A DNA stretch of 64,000 nt, from contig NZ_FREX01000001.1 of the NCBI RefSeq assembly GCF_900143565.1, positions 511,068 through 575,067 on the forward strand. Reading direction: 5' to 3'. Made by a program: the position numbers and the translations under genes. Source of the stretch: Pseudovibrio sp. Alg231-02. GTDB taxonomy: Bacteria > Pseudomonadota > Alphaproteobacteria > Rhizobiales > Stappiaceae. Shown here piece after piece: positions 1 through 9,588 of the stretch (positions are counted from its first letter, which is position 1; every line of letters begins with the position of its first letter). The notes below the pieces were generated by a model. It did not search any database. It saw only the letters and a list, made by a program, of their open reading frames with translations, and had not been told where the DNA came from.

Positions 1-1
1 A

Positions 2-1243
2 GCAGCGCTCGGTGAAGGCGCACGTGATGCTTACTTCAAAAAGAATCTGCGCTACTCCCAGCTGGCGCCGATTTCCATGTTCGAGGAAAAGAACACCAAG
101 AACAACATGCCGGCTCAGATCGAGCTTTATGCTGAAGGTGATGACGCGTACAAGTTCTTGTTCATGGCAAAAGGCGGTGGGTCTGCTAACAAGACCTTCC
201 TGTTCCAAGGCACTCCGAGCCTGCTGACCAAAGATCGCATGATTGAGTTCCTGAAGGAGAAAATTCTCACTCTTGGTACTGCAGCATGCCCGCCATATCA
301 CCTCGCAATCGTCATCGGCGGCACATCTGCAGAGTTGAATCTGAAATCTGTAAAAATGGCTTCTGCCCGTTACCTGGATGAGCTGCCAACAGAAGGGTCT
401 GAAGGCGGTCACGCATTCCGTGATCTGGAAATGGAAGCTGAAATTCACAAACTGACACAATCCAGCGGTGTTGGCGCACAGTTTGGTGGCAAATACTTCT
501 GCCACGACGTGCGCGTGATCCGTCTGCCACGTCATGGCGCATCATTGCCAATAGGCATTGGTGTCTCTTGTTCAGCAGACCGTCAGGCAACTGGTAAGAT
601 CACCAAGGAAGGCATCTACCTGGAGGACCTGGAGCGGAATCCTGAAGTCTACATGCCGGAAGTTACCGACACCGATCTTTCTGATGATGTTGTAAAGGTC
701 GACCTCACGCGCCCAATGAGTGAGATCCTTGGCGAGCTGACCAAGCATCCAACCAAAACACGGCTTTCGTTGAGCGGTCCGTTGATCGTGGCCCGCGATC
801 TGGCGCATTCCAAGCTCCGTGATCGTCTCGAGGCTGGTGAGCCACTCCCTGACTACATCAAGAACCATCCGGTTTATTATGCAGGTCCAGCCAAGACGCC
901 CGAAGGTATGCCTTCCGGTTCATTTGGCCCAACCACTGCTGGCCGTATGGATGCTTATGTGGACCAGTTTCAGGCCGCTGGAGGCTCTATGGTGATGCTT
1001 GCCAAGGGCAACCGCTCAGCAGATGTTCGTCGTGCGTGTCAGGCTCACGGTGGTTTTTACCTCGGTTCTATCGGTGGCCCTGCAGCCCGCCTTGCTCAAG
1101 ACTGCATCAAGAGTGTTGAAGTGGTTGAATATGAAGAGCTGGGTATGGAAGCCGTTTGGAAGATCGAAGTTGAAGACTTCCCTGCCTTCATCGTGGTGGA
1201 CGACAAAGGTAATGACTTCTTTAAAGAACTGAACCTGAGCTAA
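2..1243 (+). CDS. fumA: Fumarate hydratase, class I (5'-truncated by window edge)
   Basis: Interconverts fumarate and malate in the TCA cycle, using an oxygen-sensitive [4Fe-4S] cluster. The reading frame is open from base 2; 413 residues are visible. Two cluster cysteines can be recognised, in TAACPPYH (visible residue 96) and GVSCSADR (visible residue 190). They are 94 residues apart, the same spacing as C224 and C318 of E. coli FumA, so about 128 N-terminal residues lie outside the window. The C-terminal beta domain ([24 protein letters not shown] region) is fused to the alpha domain, as usual for the single-chain class I enzyme. A strong terminator follows, so this is the last gene of its transcript. 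Confidence 0.95.
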   Translation, partial: AALGEGARDAYFKKNLRYSQLAPISMFEEKNTKNNMPAQIELYAEGDDAYKFLFMAKGGGSANKTFLFQGTPSLLTKDRMIEFLKEKILTLGTAACPPYHLAIVIGGTSAELNLKSVKMASARYLDELPTEGSEGGHAFRDLEMEAEIHKLTQSSGVGAQFGGKYFCHDVRVIRLPRHGASLPIGIGVSCSADRQATGKITKEGIYLEDLERNPEVYMPEVTDTDLSDDVVKVDLTRPMSEILGELTKHPTKTRLSLSGPLIVARDLAHSKLRDRLEAGEPLPDYIKNHPVYYAGPAKTPEGMPSGSFGPTTAGRMDAYVDQFQAAGGSMVMLAKGNRSADVRRACQAHGGFYLGSIGGPAARLAQDCIKSVEVVEYEELGMEAVWKIEVEDFPAFIVVDDKGNDFFKELNLS

Positions 1244-1271
1244 CTGTTCTGGTGAGATAATACCGAGATTG

Positions 1272-1298
1272 AAGGGCGTTCTTTAGAGCGCCCTTTTT
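1272..1298 (+). terminator. Rho-independent terminator after fumarase
   Basis: Stem AGGGCGTTC / GAGCGCCCT (one G-T pair) with a TTTA loop, followed by five T. It lies 29 bases after the fumarase stop codon. Confidence 0.85.
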
Positions 1299-1603
1299 CA
1301 CTGCCTGCATTCATGACAATTTCATTCAATCACAATTCAAATTAGCCACATTCATGTTTCATTGAATATATTAATTAGCGTTTTAGCTAGATGCAAATTA
1401 AGCTCGAGACGAATGTAAATCAGCTTCGAATGGATCGTGAGTAAAATCCTTTTCCATAAGAAGTATATAGCAGCAGTTGTAGTCTGTATTACTTCAACAA
1501 TTAATAGATTTGACATTCTAAGCTGCGAGCGTCTCCCTACTCGCTGCATAAATTCCCTCATGCAAACGAGATAAAACAAACAACAATATCCCAGGGGGTA
1601 TCA
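1299..1603. other. AT-rich intergenic region without a supported gene
   Basis: About 300 bases of low-GC spacer between the fumarase terminator and the L,D-transpeptidase. A minus-strand 75-codon frame here has no ribosome site or recognisable domain. The right end presumably carries the transpeptidase promoter, with the ribosome site AGGGGG just before the ATG at 1604. Confidence 0.5.
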
Positions 1604-2200
1604 ATGCGCATACTTATCGCGAGTGTTGCTCTTTGCTTCGCAGCACTATTTACCGGAACTCAGGCAGATGCCGCAGCGTCTGGCAAGTTCTTTGATCACG
1701 CATCCAAAAAATGGGTTTCCTATGGTTCTGCTCACCATGGAAAATCCCCAATCAAACGTAAGCAGGTCAGGTATAACGGCTCATACGGCCCGAACACTAT
1801 TGTGATCAGCACAAAAGATCGACGCCTCTACCATATTCGCGGCAATGGCACCGCGATGGTATACGGTGTTGGCGTCGGTCGTCAGGGATTCCAGTGGTCT
1901 GGAACTCACCGAATTACCCGTAAGGCTGAGTGGCCAAGCTGGACACCACCAAAGGTCATGATTGAGCGTGAACGCCGTAAAGGACGCAATCTGCCTAGCT
2001 TCATGAAAGGTGGCCCTAATAATCCACTTGGAGCGCGCGCCATGTATATCGGTAGCACCATCTATCGCATTCACGGTTCTAATGAACCATGGACGATTGG
2101 TTCAGCCGTCTCATCTGGCTGTATCAGGATGGCAAATGAAGACGTCATTCACCTCTATGACAATGTCAATGTCGGCACGAAGGTGATCGTGCTTCGCTAG
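1604..2200 (+). CDS. L,D-transpeptidase (YkuD/ErfK family), exported
   Basis: A 198-aa protein with a classic Sec signal peptide (residues 1-24, cleavage near ADA-AS). The YkuD domain covers roughly residues 63-198. The active-site signature is HGSNEPW (His157) followed by SGCIRM (Cys173), which fits the HxxxxW...SxGC[IV]RM pattern. The family makes 3-3 peptidoglycan cross-links or anchors lipoproteins to peptidoglycan in the periplasm; the exact role of this copy cannot be told. The start is set by the ribosome site AGGGGG eight bases upstream. It appears monocistronic, with a hairpin after the stop shared with the convergent DUF971 gene. Confidence 0.93.
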   Translation: MRILIASVALCFAALFTGTQADAAASGKFFDHASKKWVSYGSAHHGKSPIKRKQVRYNGSYGPNTIVISTKDRRLYHIRGNGTAMVYGVGVGRQGFQWSGTHRITRKAEWPSWTPPKVMIERERRKGRNLPSFMKGGPNNPLGARAMYIGSTIYRIHGSNEPWTIGSAVSSGCIRMANEDVIHLYDNVNVGTKVIVLR

Positions 2201-2206
2201 ACCACA

Positions 2207-2231
2207 TAGGGCTGACTTTGTGTCAGCCCTA
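2207..2231. terminator. Perfect hairpin between convergent genes, possible terminator
   Basis: AGGGCTGAC / GTCAGCCCT with a five-base loop. It overlaps the stop codon of the convergent DUF971 gene. There is no clear T tract on either side, so termination is only likely. Confidence 0.45.
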
Positions 2232-2597
2232 CTTGCTGAGCTCTCTGCTCAAACCACGTTCCTGCAGTTCACTCAGATATCGATTCCATAAAAAGTCTTT
2301 TTGATCGTTCATTTCCTGAAAATAGGTCCACGTGAAAATTCCGGTATCGTGCAGGTCATCAAATGTCAGTTTAACTGCATAGTTTCCAACTGGATCTACA
2401 CCGATAATCGTTGTATCCCGCTTCCCCGTAATCACTTTTCGTTGATCTGGAGTATGCCCTTGCACTTCTGCTGATGGGGACATTACTCGCAGAAACTCCG
2501 AGGTAAACGAGACTTCAAGGCCATCATCAAAAGTAATTTCAAGATTTTTGCCTTGGTTTTTTAGGTGGATTTGCGTAGGCCAGCGTGTATCCGACAT
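2229..2597 (-). CDS. DUF971 protein (gamma-butyrobetaine hydroxylase N-terminal-like)
   Basis: A 122-aa protein matching the DUF971/GBBH-N fold: WPTQIHLKNQGKNLEITFDDG near the N-terminus and the typical YAVKLTFDDLHDTGIFTW core at about residues 74-91. In alphaproteobacteria it often sits beside moaA or mrp, genes of molybdenum-cofactor and Fe-S metabolism. Here it is divergent from moaA with a 189-base shared promoter region. The domain occurs in Fe-S-linked proteins, but no biochemical function is assigned to the free-standing form. Confidence 0.85.
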   Translation of the reverse strand: MSDTRWPTQIHLKNQGKNLEITFDDGLEVSFTSEFLRVMSPSAEVQGHTPDQRKVITGKRDTTIIGVDPVGNYAVKLTFDDLHDTGIFTWTYFQEMNDQKDFLWNRYLSELQERGLSRELSK

Positions 2598-2786
2598 ATT
2601 TTTTTATCCTTGCCCAAGTTCATGGAACTCAGTATTGATGATTTGGGAATTATACCTGTGGTTCTAAGATATATTTCTAGTTAAATCCACTGGAACTCCT
2701 TACTGATGGATTGACGCTAACTCATTGCGTACTACATTAGAATTGTTAAATTCGTCGCCAAAAGAGATACGTGAGTGGAGGTTTCC

Positions 2787-3821
2787 ATGGGGCAATATGC
2801 CGAGGACAAACAGCAGGGTGCCCACCCAGCATTGATTGACCCGTTCGGCCGCGCCGTGACGTATCTACGCGTCTCTGTGACTGATCGTTGTGATTTGCGC
2901 TGCGTCTATTGCATGTCCGAGCACATGACTTTCCTTCCCAAGAAAGACGTTCTTTCACTGGAAGAACTGGATCGCCTCTGCGCCGTTTTCATTGAAAAAG
3001 GCGTCCGGAAAATCCGCCTCACCGGTGGGGAGCCGTTGGTTCGTAAGAATATCATGAGCTTCATCCGCGGCCTGAAGCGGCATCTGGATAGCGGCGCACT
3101 TGATGAACTCACCATTACCACGAACGGTACGCAGCTCGAACGCTACGCTCAAGAACTGTATGAAGCAGGTGTACGGCGCATCAACGTCTCTCTCGACACC
3201 TTAAATGCAGACAAGTTCAAGGATGTTACACGGTGGGGTGATATTCAGAAGGTTTTCGATGGCATCAAGGTCGCTCAGGAAGCTGGTCTTCAGATCAAGC
3301 TGAATGCTGTTGCACTGAAGAACTTCAACGAAGATGAACTCATACCGATGCTGGAATGGGCACATGAGCGCGGGCATGACCTGACGTTTATCGAGACAAT
3401 GCCGCTTGGTGAGATTGATGGAGACCGGAATGAGCAGTATCTGCCGCTAAGCGACGTGCGTAAGGCACTCTCCGCCAAGTACACACTGACAGACATTCCA
3501 TATAAGACCGGCGGCCCTGCTCGCTATATGCAGATTGAAGAGACTGGTGGGCGTCTTGGTTTCATCACCCCAATGACACACAACTTCTGTGAAAGCTGTA
3601 ATCGCGTCCGTGTGACCTGTACTGGGCAGTTGTTCATGTGCCTTGGCCAGGAAGATCAAAAAGACCTGCGTGCGGCACTACGAGCATCTGAAGGGAATGA
3701 AGTGCTTTCGGAAGCGATTGAATCAGCGATTGCACGAAAGCCAAAGGGGCATGACTTTATTATCGACCGTGATAACAAGTCTGCAACTGGAACGCGTCAT
3801 ATGAGTATGACGGGCGGGTGA
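2787..3821 (+). CDS. moaA: GTP 3',8-cyclase, molybdenum cofactor biosynthesis protein A
   Basis: A radical-SAM enzyme that performs the first step of molybdopterin synthesis, converting GTP to 3',8-cyclo-GTP. The N-terminal cluster is CDLRCVYC (Cys35, 39, 42). The second C-terminal cluster lies in [13 protein letters not shown]...C, and the chain ends in the conserved Gly-Gly (SMTGG) needed for activity. I chose the ATG at 2787 because GTGGAGG lies five bases before it; the in-frame GTG at 2775 is part of that ribosome site. mobA and moeA lie 6.4-8.4 kb downstream, so cofactor genes are loosely clustered but not in one operon. Confidence 0.96.
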   Translation: MGQYAEDKQQGAHPALIDPFGRAVTYLRVSVTDRCDLRCVYCMSEHMTFLPKKDVLSLEELDRLCAVFIEKGVRKIRLTGGEPLVRKNIMSFIRGLKRHLDSGALDELTITTNGTQLERYAQELYEAGVRRINVSLDTLNADKFKDVTRWGDIQKVFDGIKVAQEAGLQIKLNAVALKNFNEDELIPMLEWAHERGHDLTFIETMPLGEIDGDRNEQYLPLSDVRKALSAKYTLTDIPYKTGGPARYMQIEETGGRLGFITPMTHNFCESCNRVRVTCTGQLFMCLGQEDQKDLRAALRASEGNEVLSEAIESAIARKPKGHDFIIDRDNKSATGTRHMSMTGG

Positions 3822-3843
3822 ACATTAAGTATTAACTGGTACC

Positions 3844-3877
3844 GAAAAGCCCAGCTGAACTTCAGCTGGGCTTTTCC
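3844..3877. terminator. Bidirectional terminator between moaA and flp pilin gene
   Basis: A perfect 16-base inverted repeat (GAAAAGCCCAGCTGAA and its complement) with A and T tracts at the two ends. It can stop transcription from both sides. Confidence 0.9.
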
Positions 3878-3882
3878 TATTC

Positions 3883-4065
3883 TTAACTGTTAGGTGCTGC
3901 TGTTTTTGCACCTTGAAGCTGGGTAGAGATGTTTTGGAATACTGCCGTCAGGTCATCACCCAGCAATGTAACTGCCGTGATAATTGCTACAGCGATGAAT
4001 GCAGCGAGAATACCATATTCGATTGCAGTTGCGCCTGACTCGTCCTTAAGAAACTTAGCGAACAT
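3883..4065 (-). CDS. Flp-type pilin subunit
   Basis: A 60-aa type IVb (Flp/Fap) prepilin. The short basic leader MFAKFLKDESG is followed by ATAIEYGILAAFIAVAI, with the Glu5-Tyr pair and the hydrophobic assembly helix typical of Flp pilins that TadV-like peptidases process. The start at 4065 has GGAG nine bases upstream; the longer frame from 4101 adds 12 residues without a better ribosome site. No tad/cpa assembly genes occur in the window, so the secretion machinery must be elsewhere. The gene is isolated and probably has its own promoter in the AT-rich region to the right. Confidence 0.9.
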   Translation of the reverse strand: MFAKFLKDESGATAIEYGILAAFIAVAIITAVTLLGDDLTAVFQNISTQLQGAKTAAPNS

Positions 4066-4375
4066 TGTTTTAAACTCCGTATTGAACCCTAGAAGCCCCA
4101 CTCCTCATCGGGACTAGCTGCAACCTAAGCCTTCATTTCTTGCCAATTTATGAATCAAATTTGCGGAGCAATTTAAGTTTGTTGGGCATAAGCACTATTA
4201 TCAGCAGTTCATGTTTAACACTATAAATTCAACACGCACATAATGCCATTAACTTATTGATTTAAATAATTTTTTCATTAAGTAAAATTTGCAATAATGC
4301 ATTTACTATTCGTTTACTTTGTCTGATAGTTGTCAGTTTTCGCAGTGCATAGTTTTGCTTCTTCAGTTCAAATCG

Positions 4376-4537
4376 TTAATCCCCCTTTCTCTGCAACTTT
4401 AAGTCTTTCCAAAGACCTCGCCAGAAGAGGTGAAATGCGTGTGATCGTGCGTAGCGGCCTTGCATTAAAAGTCGATGCATTAGCAGTTCAGTTGTTTCGT
4501 TTTGATCTTGGAAGGCTTCTTTCACCAGATAGCTCAT
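4376..4537 (-). CDS. Small hypothetical protein, 53 aa, divergent from lysR gene
   Basis: I do not recognise a family. The frame starts at an ATG with a textbook TAAGGAG eight bases upstream and encodes MSYLVKEAFQDQNETTELLM, then a basic, amphipathic C-terminal half (GRYARSHAFHLFWRGLWKDL). The RSxAF-x-x-F pattern resembles short DUF1127-like proteins of Rhizobiales, but I would not assign it. It is divergent from the LysR-type regulator at 4640 with 102 bases between, the usual arrangement for a regulator and its target. Evidence is the ribosome site, plausible composition and context. Confidence 0.55.
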   Translation of the reverse strand: MSYLVKEAFQDQNETTELLMHRLLMQGRYARSHAFHLFWRGLWKDLKLQRKGD

Positions 4538-4639
4538 TGTCTTATACTCCTTACCGCATTTTGTTGAACAATAGTCTTGTTTCGAAGATGCTGACAAACG
4601 AGTAATTTCAAGCAATCGGATCAGTTTTCTTGAGGCGAA

Positions 4640-5548
4640 ATGCGTTACCCTCTTCCTCCTCTCAACTCGTTCAAGGCCTTTGAATGCGTTGCCCGTCACA
4701 TGAGCTTTGCTAAGGCGGCCAATGAGCTTGGGCTAACGCCGTCGGCCTTGAGTTATCAGATCAAAATGCTTGAAGATCAGCTGCAGGCCCAGTTGTTTAC
4801 ACGCCTGAACCGGGCGATTGAGCTTACTTCAGCTGGACACCGGCTGTTGCCAGGCGTTGAAGCTGGGTTAGAAAACTTCAGCGAAGCTGTCGCTCGCATT
4901 AAAGGACTAGATCAGGATAAAATCCTCGTTATATCTACTGGACCGGGAACGGCATCCAAAGTTATTGCACCTCGGATTTATCGTTTCATGGAGGCTTATC
5001 CTGAAATTGAACTTCGCATCTCTGCTAATTTGAAGCTTGTGGATTTTTACAAGGACGATGTTGATCTCGGGCTTCGCTTCGGACGAGGGCCATATCCGGG
5101 TTTGCATATTGATTTTCTTGCTGAGGATTTTCTTACGCCCATGTGCGCACCTCGGCTGGCGAAAGAGATGCGTGAGCCCGCCGACTTAAAGAACTTTACC
5201 TTGCTTCATGAAGACAGCATGGCGACCTTCTTGAACGCACCGGGATGGAAGGAATGGTTGAAGACTGCAGGAGTTTCCAGAGCCTCTTGGGCAGAGAAAG
5301 GAATGCACTTTTCTCAGATTGATCACGCTCAGGATGCTGCTATTGAGGGGGCTGGTGTTATTCTGGGTCGAAAAGTTTTATGCGCACATGACGCTCGACT
5401 GGGTCTATTGACCAACCCATTCGATTTTGAAATTTCCGCAACTGCTCATTATATGCTGGTTGGGTTGGAAAGTTCATTTCAAAAGCATAAGTGCAAGGCA
5501 TTCATTGAATGGATAAAGGCGGAACTTGATGAGCTCTGCCTTTCATAA
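4640..5548 (+). CDS. LysR-family transcriptional regulator (GcvA-like)
   Basis: A 302-aa regulator of standard LTTR length. The N-terminal winged helix-turn-helix covers residues 3-62 (PPLNSFKAFECVARHMSFAK, then ANELGLTPSALSYQIKMLED). The LysR substrate-binding domain covers about residues 92-295. The PLPPLN-S-KAFE opening is typical of the GcvA/AmpR-like branch. It faces a small ORF across a 102-base intergenic region that probably holds both promoters and the operator. The effector and regulon cannot be deduced. Confidence 0.92.
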   Translation: MRYPLPPLNSFKAFECVARHMSFAKAANELGLTPSALSYQIKMLEDQLQAQLFTRLNRAIELTSAGHRLLPGVEAGLENFSEAVARIKGLDQDKILVISTGPGTASKVIAPRIYRFMEAYPEIELRISANLKLVDFYKDDVDLGLRFGRGPYPGLHIDFLAEDFLTPMCAPRLAKEMREPADLKNFTLLHEDSMATFLNAPGWKEWLKTAGVSRASWAEKGMHFSQIDHAQDAAIEGAGVILGRKVLCAHDARLGLLTNPFDFEISATAHYMLVGLESSFQKHKCKAFIEWIKAELDELCLS

Positions 5549-5653
5549 TTGCATTTGGTAGAACTGGGCACTGCAAACAGAAACGGCAGATGCCAACGAA
5601 ATGACTACCTGCCGTCTAAGCGAAACTTTTTCAAAGAAACAGATTAATACTGA

Positions 5654-6874
5654 TCAACCAACAACGATTTTGGGTGCTGATCTTGCTGCATCTCCAGTGG
5701 GTTGAAGGACGCCCTGCCACAGGCCAGCAGCAATGATGCCGTATGCCTTTGAGATTGGGCTATCTGGATTACTCACTGTGATTGGGGTACCTGTATCAGA
5801 TTGCTCTCTGATTTCCATCGTCAAAGGCACTTCACCTAAGAACGGGACTTTCATCTTCTCAGCTTCTGCTTTTGCACCACCATGGCCAAAGATCTCATGT
5901 GTGCCACCGCAATCTGGACAGACGAAGTGACTCATGTTTTCTACGATACCCAATACAGGGATCGCGACTTTCTCAAACATAGCAATACCACGACGTGCAT
6001 CCAGAAGCGCAAGGTCCTGTGGTGTTGAAACGACCAGAGCACCTGTAAGAGGTACTTTTTGAGCCATAGTCAACTGCACATCACCCGTTCCAGGCGGGAG
6101 GTCAACGATAAGTGCATCCAGCTCACCCCAGTCAACTTCGCGCAACATCTGATTGAGGGCAGACACCACCATTGGGCCGCGCCAGATCATGGCTGTTTCT
6201 TCTTCTACAAGAAAACCAATAGACATCAACTTGATGCCATGGGCTTCTAGAGGCTTCATAATACGATTTTCAAGAACTTCCGGCTGCCCAGATGCTCCCA
6301 TAAGCTTTGGAATGGATGGGCCGTAGATATCAGCATCCAGCAAACCAACCTTCAAGCCCATTGCAGAAAGAGCAAGTGCGAGATTGGCTGATGTTGTTGA
6401 TTTACCAACCCCACCTTTACCTGATGCAACAGCAATAATGTGTTTTACGCCAGGCACTTCCTGCTTTGCTGGCATTGGGGTACCTTTCGGCGGGGCTTTG
6501 CGTGCAGCAGGTGGTGGCGTAGATGGAGAACCAGGTTGTTTTTCTGCTGTAAGTGCAACGAGGACCGTTTCAGCACCAGGAAGCACCGACACAACCTTCT
6601 CGGCGGCCTGACGAAGCCCTTCAAGTTCTGAAGCTCGCTCTGCGGGTACTCTGATAGAAAAGACGACACGACCATCTGATACAAACAGGTCTGCAACCAG
6701 ATCCTGATCAACAATATTGCTCTTGCCATCAGGCGATTTAACCTGTTTGAGCACTTCGAGAACGCGCTCCTGCGTCAACCCAGCCATAGCCTCTTCAGTA
6801 TCCTTATGGTTCTTGCCTGATGTGAACCCGCCTTTGAGGCGCCCCCACAATCCTTTAGATTTGTCGTTGTCCAT
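5654..6874 (-). CDS. mrp: Iron-sulfur cluster carrier protein Mrp/ApbC
   Basis: A 406-aa P-loop NTPase that binds and transfers Fe-S clusters to apoproteins. It has an N-terminal MIP18/DUF59 domain (LTQERVLEVLKQVKSPDG, about residues 33-110), a Pro/Lys-rich linker, and an Mrp ATPase domain with a deviant Walker A (ASGKGGVGKST, about 151-161) and the cluster-binding CPDC motif in FVCPDCGGTHEIFG. The frame extends upstream to 6976, but those residues look non-coding, so I chose the ATG at 6874, preceded by AGGGTG. A later ATG at 6781 cannot be excluded. Confidence 0.94.
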   Translation of the reverse strand: MDNDKSKGLWGRLKGGFTSGKNHKDTEEAMAGLTQERVLEVLKQVKSPDGKSNIVDQDLVADLFVSDGRVVFSIRVPAERASELEGLRQAAEKVVSVLPGAETVLVALTAEKQPGSPSTPPPAARKAPPKGTPMPAKQEVPGVKHIIAVASGKGGVGKSTTSANLALALSAMGLKVGLLDADIYGPSIPKLMGASGQPEVLENRIMKPLEAHGIKLMSIGFLVEEETAMIWRGPMVVSALNQMLREVDWGELDALIVDLPPGTGDVQLTMAQKVPLTGALVVSTPQDLALLDARRGIAMFEKVAIPVLGIVENMSHFVCPDCGGTHEIFGHGGAKAEAEKMKVPFLGEVPLTMEIREQSDTGTPITVSNPDSPISKAYGIIAAGLWQGVLQPTGDAARSAPKIVVG

Positions 6875-7394
6875 TGTGCACACCCTGTGAAGCTCTGCAT
6901 TGCAGAGAGGGATAATATGATCTTGAAGGTAAATATGCCTGCAAACTGAATGTACAAGCTTTTGCCTATGGTTCATTTATATCTTGGTATACGTCTCAAG
7001 ATGAATAGAGCAATACAGAATTCATCAAAGACGTTATTTGTCCTTTGCGCATTCGCAACCCGTTTTGCCAAAACTGGGTGCCATCAGTTGAGCGAAGTTC
7101 ACGCAAAGTTGAGCTCACCAACACAAATTCACAGATATTTGCGGTTGGCGCAAAATCTTTCATTGCAGATAAAACCTAACGTCTTCTGAGGATTAGCGCG
7201 CCACCTAGGGGATCTGCCTTACGCATTGGAGAACCTGTTTCATGCTCCTGATACATTAGGCCCACAAACTGAGGGGAATGCATGGTATTTAGGGGTTTAA
7301 GAACCCTCTTGCTGCTGCGATCAGAAGCTGGAGGGGCGGGCAAAATTCATGCTGACAATTATGTTCTGCATTTTCCACGGGCTAGGAGGCAATC
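6875..7394. other. Intergenic region between mrp and the cpdB-like gene
   Basis: 520 bases upstream of two divergent genes. Short frames here have no domain or ribosome site. The part from about 7195 to 7360 is GC-richer and contains small inverted repeats, for example GGGTT-TAAG-AACCC near 7290-7305, so a structured leader or small RNA is possible but not shown. Confidence 0.35.
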
Positions 7395-9374
7395 GTGTCT
7401 AATCCTATTTTGATGAATCGTCGTAGTGTGCTGGGAGGCATGGCCGCTACCGGTGCCATTGCAATGGTGCATCCATATTCTGTTCTTGCAAAAGAGAACA
7501 CAGCGCATTTGCGTTTGATGGAAACAACCGACCTCCACGTCCACGTCGCTCCATATGATTATTATGCTGACCGCCCAATGGACACAGCTGGCCTTGCTCG
7601 CACAGCAACTATCATCAAAAAGCTGCGCTCTGAAGCAACCAACACCATGTTGGTTGACAATGGTGACTTTCTGCAAGGCAACCCAATGGGGGATTACATT
7701 GCTTACGAGCGCGGCATGCGCGAAGGTGATGTGCACCCGGTCATCAAAGGCATGAACGTGCTGGGTTACGACGCTGGTACATTGGGAAACCATGAGTTCA
7801 ACTACGGTCTGGACTTCATGATGAAGGTTCTTTCCGGAGCAAACTTCCCAGTTATTTCCTCCAACGTGTCCAAAGGTACCACCCTTGCTTCCAATGGCCG
7901 TAAGGATGATCTGTTCCTGAAGCCGTACACCATTGTTGAGAAGAAGATCAAAGACGGTGCTGGCATCGAGCACACGATTAAAGTGGGCTTTGTTGGCTTC
8001 GTTCCTCCAATGATCATGAATTGGGACTCCCGTCACCTGGTTGGCAAAGCGAACACTCGTGACATGGTGGATGCTGCGCGTGCATGGGTTCCAGAAATGA
8101 AGGAACAAGGCTGCGACCTCATCATCGCGTTGTGCCATGGTGGTATCGCTGGTGGCGAACATGAAGACGGCGCTGCAAACACTGCACTACACATCGCTGG
8201 TGTTGAAGGCATTGATGCTCTGTTTACGGGTCACCAGCACGATGTCTTCCCGGGTCCTAGCTATGAAGGCATTCCTGGCGTTGATGCTGTCAAAGGCACG
8301 CTGCAAGGCAAACCAGCTGCTATGGGTGGTTTCTGGGGTTCTCACCTTGGTGTCATCGATCTGATGATTGAGCGCGACGGCAACAACGGCTGGCGCATTG
8401 CAAACTTCACCACAGACGTACCGTCTATCTATAAGAAAGAAGGTCGTAAGCGTATTCCTCTTGTTACCAGTGATGAAGAAGTGCTGGCAGCGGTTGAGGA
8501 TGATCACCAAAAGACACTTTCTTATGTGCGCCGCGCTGTGGGCAAATCCTCTGCGCCGCTGCATTCCTACTTTGCACTGGTGGCTGATGATCCGTCTGTT
8601 CAGATCGTTTCCAAGGCACAAACCTGGTACACCAAGGAAATGCTTAAGGACACCGAGTGGGCTGGCCTGCCAGTACTTTCTGCTGCTGCTCCGTTCAAAG
8701 CAGGTGGTCGCGGTGGTGCGGACTACTATACTGACGTTGCTGCTGGTGATATCGCAATTAAGAACGTTGCTGACCTTTACCTTTACCCGAACACAACACG
8801 TGCAGTGCTGATCACCGGTAAAGACGTGAAGGAATGGCTTGAGCGTTCTGCTGGTATGTTCAACCAGATTGAAGCAGGTAAGAAAGACCAGGTGTTGCTG
8901 GACGCTGAGTTCCGGTCTTACAACTTTGATGTGATTGACGGTGTTACCTACGAAATCGACCTGACACAGCCTTCTAAGTATGACGGCAAGGGCAATGTTG
9001 CGCATCCAGATTCTAACCGTATCGTGAACCTTCAATTCGAAGGCAAGCCAATCGATATGGATCAGAAGTTTGTTGTTGCAACCAATAACTATCGCGCTGG
9101 CGGTGGCGGTAATTTCCCTGGCATCAACGATGATGTGATCATCTTTGTTGGTCCGGACACAAACCGCGATGTGATTGTTCGCTACATTGTGGATCAGGGA
9201 ACGATTAACCCGTCCGCTGATGCAAACTGGAAGTTCACGCCAGTTGCTGACACGACTGTTCTGTTTGAGACCGGACCTGCTGCTGAAAAGCACATGAAAG
9301 GTGTTAAGGGCGTTCAGATTGAGGCTGCAGGTGAAGGCAAAGACGGTTTTGCCATGTACCGCATTACGCTTTGA
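7395..9374 (+). CDS. cpdB: 2',3'-cyclic-nucleotide 2'-phosphodiesterase/3'-nucleotidase, Tat-exported
   Basis: A 659-aa periplasmic enzyme that salvages cyclic nucleotides and 3'-nucleotides. The N-terminus carries a twin-arginine signal ([16 protein letters not shown]). The calcineurin-like metallophosphatase domain shows metal-binding blocks in order: [31 protein letters not shown] and TGHQHDVF. It is followed by the 5'-nucleotidase C-terminal substrate domain, with [14 protein letters not shown]. Translation starts at GTG 7395, with AGGAGG six bases upstream. It is monocistronic: a palindromic repeat and a terminator follow. CpdB and other bifunctional 5'-nucleotidase-family enzymes are hard to separate by sequence alone. 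Confidence 0.92.
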   Translation: MSNPILMNRRSVLGGMAATGAIAMVHPYSVLAKENTAHLRLMETTDLHVHVAPYDYYADRPMDTAGLARTATIIKKLRSEATNTMLVDNGDFLQGNPMGDYIAYERGMREGDVHPVIKGMNVLGYDAGTLGNHEFNYGLDFMMKVLSGANFPVISSNVSKGTTLASNGRKDDLFLKPYTIVEKKIKDGAGIEHTIKVGFVGFVPPMIMNWDSRHLVGKANTRDMVDAARAWVPEMKEQGCDLIIALCHGGIAGGEHEDGAANTALHIAGVEGIDALFTGHQHDVFPGPSYEGIPGVDAVKGTLQGKPAAMGGFWGSHLGVIDLMIERDGNNGWRIANFTTDVPSIYKKEGRKRIPLVTSDEEVLAAVEDDHQKTLSYVRRAVGKSSAPLHSYFALVADDPSVQIVSKAQTWYTKEMLKDTEWAGLPVLSAAAPFKAGGRGGADYYTDVAAGDIAIKNVADLYLYPNTTRAVLITGKDVKEWLERSAGMFNQIEAGKKDQVLLDAEFRSYNFDVIDGVTYEIDLTQPSKYDGKGNVAHPDSNRIVNLQFEGKPIDMDQKFVVATNNYRAGGGGNFPGINDDVIIFVGPDTNRDVIVRYIVDQGTINPSADANWKFTPVADTTVLFETGPAAEKHMKGVKGVQIEAAGEGKDGFAMYRITL

Positions 9375-9385
9375 TTTTGACTGGG

Positions 9386-9429
9386 GCGTATCGTTATCCG
9401 AAAATCGGAACCACTTCACGGCGATACGC
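9386..9429. repeat. Palindromic intergenic repeat, copy 1
   Basis: Outer arms GCGTATCG / CGATACGC enclose a core related to TCCGAAAACCGGTTTCCACTT. Two further copies are at 24234-24279 and 28494-28538. The core matches a very common interspersed palindrome of Rhizobiales-type genomes. Confidence 0.75.
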
Positions 9430-9459
9430 TCTAAATCTGAATGACTTACATGATTTTGG

Positions 9460-9492
9460 GAAGGCGGGGCCATAAGCTCCGCCTTTTCTTTT
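9460..9492 (+). terminator. Terminator after cpdB-like gene
   Basis: Stem AAGGCGGGGC / GCTCCGCCTT (one G-T pair) with a CATAA loop and a T-rich tail. Confidence 0.8.
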
Positions 9493-9588
9493 TTCGCAAA
9501 ACGCGAGAAGTATCAGTGTTTTAAACGTTGTATTTTACATTTTTAGAAGAATTTGCTGTCAGGCTTTCATGAACCGGAGGATCTGACA

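Noticed and set aside
7195-7394. 6S or other structured RNA upstream of the cpdB-like gene
   Set aside because: Small inverted repeats are visible, but I could not fit a known RNA consensus by eye; a covariance-model search would decide.
7359-8162. 267-codon minus-strand frame
   Set aside because: Shadow of the cpdB-like gene start, His/Thr/Val-rich with no motif.
8187-9473. 428-codon minus-strand open frame
   Set aside because: It is the antisense shadow of the cpdB-like gene; no domain, no ribosome site, and the sense strand is clearly coding.
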